From the NCBI GenBank assembly GCA_903928615.1, contig CAIYRJ010000031.1:1-15446 (forward strand): DNA of 15,446 bases, written 5' to 3'. The notes below the pieces were generated by a model. That model was not told the DNA's origin and made no database searches. It saw only the letters and a program-made list of their open reading frames with translations. Made by a program: the position numbers and the translations under genes. Positions 13,687 through 15,446 of the stretch are shown in pieces. Each line of letters opens with the position of its first letter. Position 1 is the stretch's first letter. The stretch is from an uncultured Actinomycetes bacterium (GTDB lineage Bacteria > Actinomycetota > Thermoleophilia > Miltoncostaeales > Miltoncostaeaceae).

Positions 13687-14769
13687 ATGACGCTCAAGGA
13701 GATCGTGGGCAACGAGGAGATGCAGGTCCTCCTCACCCGTGGGCAGGAGCAGGGCTTCCTCGGCATCGAGGAGGTTGCCGAGGCGCTTCAGGGCATGGAC
13801 ATCGTCCAGGAGGACGCCGAGGCCCTGTACACGCACATCGACGAGATGGGCATCGAGCTGCTCGAGGAGCCCGACGCCCAGGAGCGCCGCGCCAAGCTCG
13901 CGGAGGAGTCCGAGCGCCCGCGCCGCGTAGCCGCCAAGGCCGAGAGCACCACCGACCTGCTGCAGCTCTTCCTCCGTGACATCGGGCGCATCCCGCTGCT
14001 CACGGCCAAGCAGGAAGTCGAGCTGGCCAAGCTCATCGAGGAGGGCGACCTCGCCGCCAAGCAGAAGATGGTCGAGAGCAACCTCCGCCTGGTGGTCTCG
14101 ATCGCGAAGAACTACCGCAACCAGGGCCTGGCCTTCCTCGACCTGATCCAGGAGGGCACGCTCGGCCTGGTGCGCGCCGCCGAGAAGTTCGACTACCGCA
14201 AGGGCTACAAGTTCTCGACGTACGCCACGTGGTGGATTCGCCAGGCCGTGGCCCGCGCCATCGCCGACAAGGGCCGCACCATCCGCATGCCCGTGCACGT
14301 GGTGGAGAAGCTCAACAAGATCAACCGCACCGAGCGCAAGCTGCTGGCCGAGCTCGGCCGCGACCCGAGCAACGCCGAGATCGGCGCCTCGATCGGCCTC
14401 ACCGAGGCCGAGGTGGAGTCGATCCGCCGCAGCGCCCAGACCCCGGTCTCGCTCGAGAAGCCGGTGGGCGACGAGGAGGAGTCGGAGTTCGGCCAGTTCA
14501 TCGCCGACGAGAAGGCCATCTCGCCGGAGGCGGCCGCCGACGAGACCCTGCGCAACGAGGCGCTGCAGGAGGTGCTCAACTCGCTGAGCTACCGCGAGCG
14601 CCGCGTGCTGGAGCTCCGGTACGGCCTCGGCGGCGAGCAGCCCCGCACGCTCGACGAGGTGGGCCGCACGTTCAACGTCACGCGCGAGCGCATCCGCCAG
14701 ATCGAGAACCAGGCGCTGCAGAAGCTCGCCGGCATGGTGGACGTCCGCGGCCTCGCCGAGGTCGCCTAG
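13687..14769 (+). CDS. rpoD: Principal (group 1) sigma-70 factor, RpoD/SigA
   Basis: This 360-residue housekeeping sigma factor directs RNA polymerase to TTGACA/TATAAT-type promoters. A compact region 1.1 covers about 1-60. Region 1.2 starts at [18 protein letters not shown] (88-105). Region 2 runs about 124-203, with [13 protein letters not shown] (131-143), the core-binding [19 protein letters not shown] (152-170) and the -10-recognition/melting [18 protein letters not shown] (175-192). Region 3 covers about 204-280. Region 4 covers about 285-355, with [13 protein letters not shown] (302-314) and the -35 helix-turn-helix [20 protein letters not shown] (321-340). It is shorter than Streptomyces or E. 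coli primary sigmas because the N-terminal extension is small. The start is ATG 13687, preceded closely by the purine-rich GGAAGAGG. It follows the stem-loop-rich leader and ends at a strong terminator. Confidence 0.97.
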   Translation: MTLKEIVGNEEMQVLLTRGQEQGFLGIEEVAEALQGMDIVQEDAEALYTHIDEMGIELLEEPDAQERRAKLAEESERPRRVAAKAESTTDLLQLFLRDIGRIPLLTAKQEVELAKLIEEGDLAAKQKMVESNLRLVVSIAKNYRNQGLAFLDLIQEGTLGLVRAAEKFDYRKGYKFSTYATWWIRQAVARAIADKGRTIRMPVHVVEKLNKINRTERKLLAELGRDPSNAEIGASIGLTEAEVESIRRSAQTPVSLEKPVGDEEESEFGQFIADEKAISPEAAADETLRNEALQEVLNSLSYRERRVLELRYGLGGEQPRTLDEVGRTFNVTRERIRQIENQALQKLAGMVDVRGLAEVA

Positions 14770-14794
14770 CCCCACCCCGCATCACAGCAGTCCC

Positions 14795-14824
14795 CGAACG
14801 GCCCGCCAGCGTGCGGGCCGTTCG
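14795..14824 (+). terminator. Rho-independent-type terminator of rpoD
   Basis: A perfect 12-bp stem (arms 14795-14806 and 14813-14824, CGAACGGCCCGC and its complement) has a 6-nt loop and begins 25 nt after the rpoD stop. Only a short GTTCC follows rather than a T-run, as is common in high-GC genomes. Confidence 0.8.
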
Positions 14825-14840
14825 CGTTCCCGGTCCGGGA

Positions 14841-14950
14841 TGGGTGGCACGTGGGGGTGGCGGCGATCGCAGCCGGGGATCCCGCATTTGCGGCCCCCGC
14901 AAATGCCGATCCCGTTTCGGCGAGTGGCCGCCACCCCCACGTGCCACCCA
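14841..14950. repeat. 110-bp quasi-palindrome with 24-bp perfect terminal inverted repeats
   Basis: The outer arms 14841-14864 and 14927-14950 are perfect 24-bp inverted repeats, each containing CACGTG. Inside them lie further nested pairs: GCCG 14872-14875 with CGGC 14918-14921, GGGATC 14876-14881 with GATCCC 14908-14913, and a 10-bp stem GCATTTGCGG 14884-14893 with 14897-14906 around a CCC loop. In all 44 base pairs can form one long hairpin or cruciform. No protein frame with good codon use crosses it, and no target-site duplication is obvious. It lies between rpoD and the next gene. Candidates are a MITE or REP-like palindromic element, or a very large structured terminator. The nested design favours a repeat element. 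Confidence 0.85.
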
Positions 14951-15007
14951 GCCCGGCGATCCTCGCGTCCTCCACGGGGGTTCATCGCCCCCGGTGGCCC
15001 TCGGCGG

Positions 15008-15013
15008 TAGGCT
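15008..15013 (+). promoter_or_regulatory. -10 element of a probable leaderless promoter
   Basis: TAGGCT fits the TANNNT -10 pattern and ends 7 nt before the ATG at 15021. There is no Shine-Dalgarno between them, so transcription and translation probably start at the same point. No convincing -35 is seen. Confidence 0.5.
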
Positions 15014-15020
15014 TGCGCAC

Positions 15021-15206
15021 ATGGGTTGGGACGACGACGAGAAGGATGACTGGCCGGAGCGCGAGACCGATCCGGAGGTGATCGCGAAGAAGCGCGAGAA
15101 CGCCCGGGTGGTGGCGCTGGGGGCGAACCGCGCGGTGCGGCTCGTCTACGCGACGCTGGCGATCCTGCTGATCATCGTGATCGTCCTCGCCATTGTCCTC
15201 ACGTAG
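15021..15206 (+). CDS. Small acidic single-pass membrane protein
   Basis: This predicts 61 residues in two parts. The N-terminus is highly acidic and soluble (MGWDDDEKDDWPERETDPEV, 1-20) and leads into a basic stretch, KKRENARVVALGANRAVR (23-40). The C-terminus is one hydrophobic helix, about 41-60 (LVYATLAILLIIVIVLAIVL), ending in a single Thr at the stop. This is a C-tail-anchored layout with the charged part probably cytoplasmic. The family is not recognised and no function is assigned. G/C third positions match chromosomal genes. The start is ATG 15021, just after a TAGGCT -10, consistent with a leaderless message. It lies downstream of rpoD and the palindromic element. Confidence 0.68.
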   Translation: MGWDDDEKDDWPERETDPEVIAKKRENARVVALGANRAVRLVYATLAILLIIVIVLAIVLT

Positions 15207-15225
15207 CACCGGGTCGGTCGGGCTG

Positions 15226-15348
15226 GTGTCCGACCTCTGGCGGTACCCCGTGGCATCGATGGGCGGGGAGCGACTGCGGAAGGCGTTCCTCGGTCCACTC
15301 GGCGTGCTGGGTGACCGGCGGGTGCTTGTGGAGGCAATGCTGCGATGA
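15226..15348 (+). pseudogene. Truncated MOSC N-terminal beta-barrel domain fragment
   Basis: From GTG 15226 the frame reads VSDLWRYPVASMGGERLRKA and continues through LGVLGDRR to a stop at 15346-15348, 40 codons in all. LWRYPVxSMxGE followed about 20 residues later by GDR is the hallmark of the MOSC N-terminal domain found at the front of MOSC (molybdenum-cofactor sulfurase-like) proteins, normally 200-300 residues. Here the homology stops right after GDRR and the MOSC core is missing, so this looks like a 5' gene remnant cut off near 15316. Its stop overlaps the ATG of the next gene. A real short protein is possible but less likely. Confidence 0.6.
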
Positions 15349-15446
15349 GCGCGATAACTACGATCGAGTGGACGGACAGAACGTGGTCGCCAGTACGAGG
15401 CTGCTCGCGCGTCTCGCCGGGCTGTGACAACTGCTACGCCATTAAC
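15345..15446 (+). CDS. Three-Cys-motif protein, DUF5131 / phage Gp37-Gp68 family (5' part only)
   Basis: Only the first 34 codons lie in the window. They read [20 protein letters not shown] and continue with [12 protein letters not shown], placing C20, C27 and C30 in the GC-x5-GC-x2-CYA pattern of this family (PF07505). These proteins occur in phages and mobile islands and are often paired with a TcmP (three-Cys-motif partner) gene. The cysteines suggest a metal or Fe-S site. The exact reaction is unknown to me. Base use changes here (codons such as ATA, ACT, AGA, GTA, CCA, ATT), unlike the G/C-ending codons of the rest of the window, which suggests horizontal origin. The ATG overlaps the stop of the MOSC fragment. 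Confidence 0.85.
   Translation, partial: MSAITTIEWTDRTWSPVRGCSRVSPGCDNCYAIN

Noticed and set aside
13445..13690. An 81-codon plus-strand frame in the rpoD leader whose TGA overlaps the rpoD ATG
   Set aside because: The overlap looks like translational coupling, but third codon positions are mixed, unlike all real genes here, and the peptide is Arg/Pro/Gly-rich. Stem-loops explain the region better.
13588..14775. A 395-codon minus-strand frame antisense to rpoD
   Set aside because: It is a low-complexity Leu/Ala/Asp/His translation lying wholly opposite the sigma factor gene. It is a mirror of rpoD codon bias.
14841..14950. The large palindrome as the rpoD terminator
   Set aside because: A perfect 12-bp hairpin at 14795-14824 already serves as the terminator. 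The 110-bp structure is far larger and more nested than a terminator needs.

Overview
The window is very GC-rich, with G or C at nearly every third codon position, dense ATGA-type gene overlaps, GTG starts and a short principal sigma factor. This suggests a high-GC actinobacterium. The 360-residue sigma factor and the gene content are compatible with a deep-branching class such as Thermoleophilia, but that placement is inference. No rRNA, tRNA or CRISPR array was seen.

Left block (1-3639, minus strand): four tightly packed genes that look like one transcription unit. In transcription order they encode a small HTH/coiled-coil protein, an FdrA-type CoA-binding (succinyl-CoA-synthetase-like) protein, a GT4 glycosyltransferase resembling the MSMEG_0565 family, and a beta-propeller-like protein that runs off the window.

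Second block (3712-6444, plus): a near-perfect palindrome overlaps a promoter and precedes an ArsR-family repressor, a small DUF2892/YgaP-like membrane protein and an MMPL/RND exporter. Each junction is a 4-bp ATGA overlap, so this is probably an autoregulated, translationally coupled export operon. It converges, across a strong hairpin terminator, on a minus-strand pair (6511-10571): a second MMPL exporter followed by a double-headed alpha/beta hydrolase made by internal tandem duplication.

Third block (10625-13366, plus): a TauE/SafE-type permease, a DUF1116 (YlbE/AllG-like) protein and a membrane-anchored TPR protein. DUF1116 proteins are the usual partners of FdrA. Here the two sit about 8 kb apart on opposite strands, both have altered signature motifs, and a short domain usually at the C-terminus of FdrA appears at the N-terminus of the DUF1116 protein.

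Right block (13367-15446): a stem-loop-rich leader, the principal sigma factor gene, its terminator, a 110-bp quasi-palindromic repeat, and a tiny acidic single-pass membrane protein. After that comes a truncated MOSC N-terminal fragment, and then the start of a three-Cys-motif (DUF5131, phage Gp37/Gp68-like) gene. The last ~130 bases look like a junction between core genome and a mobile or accessory region.
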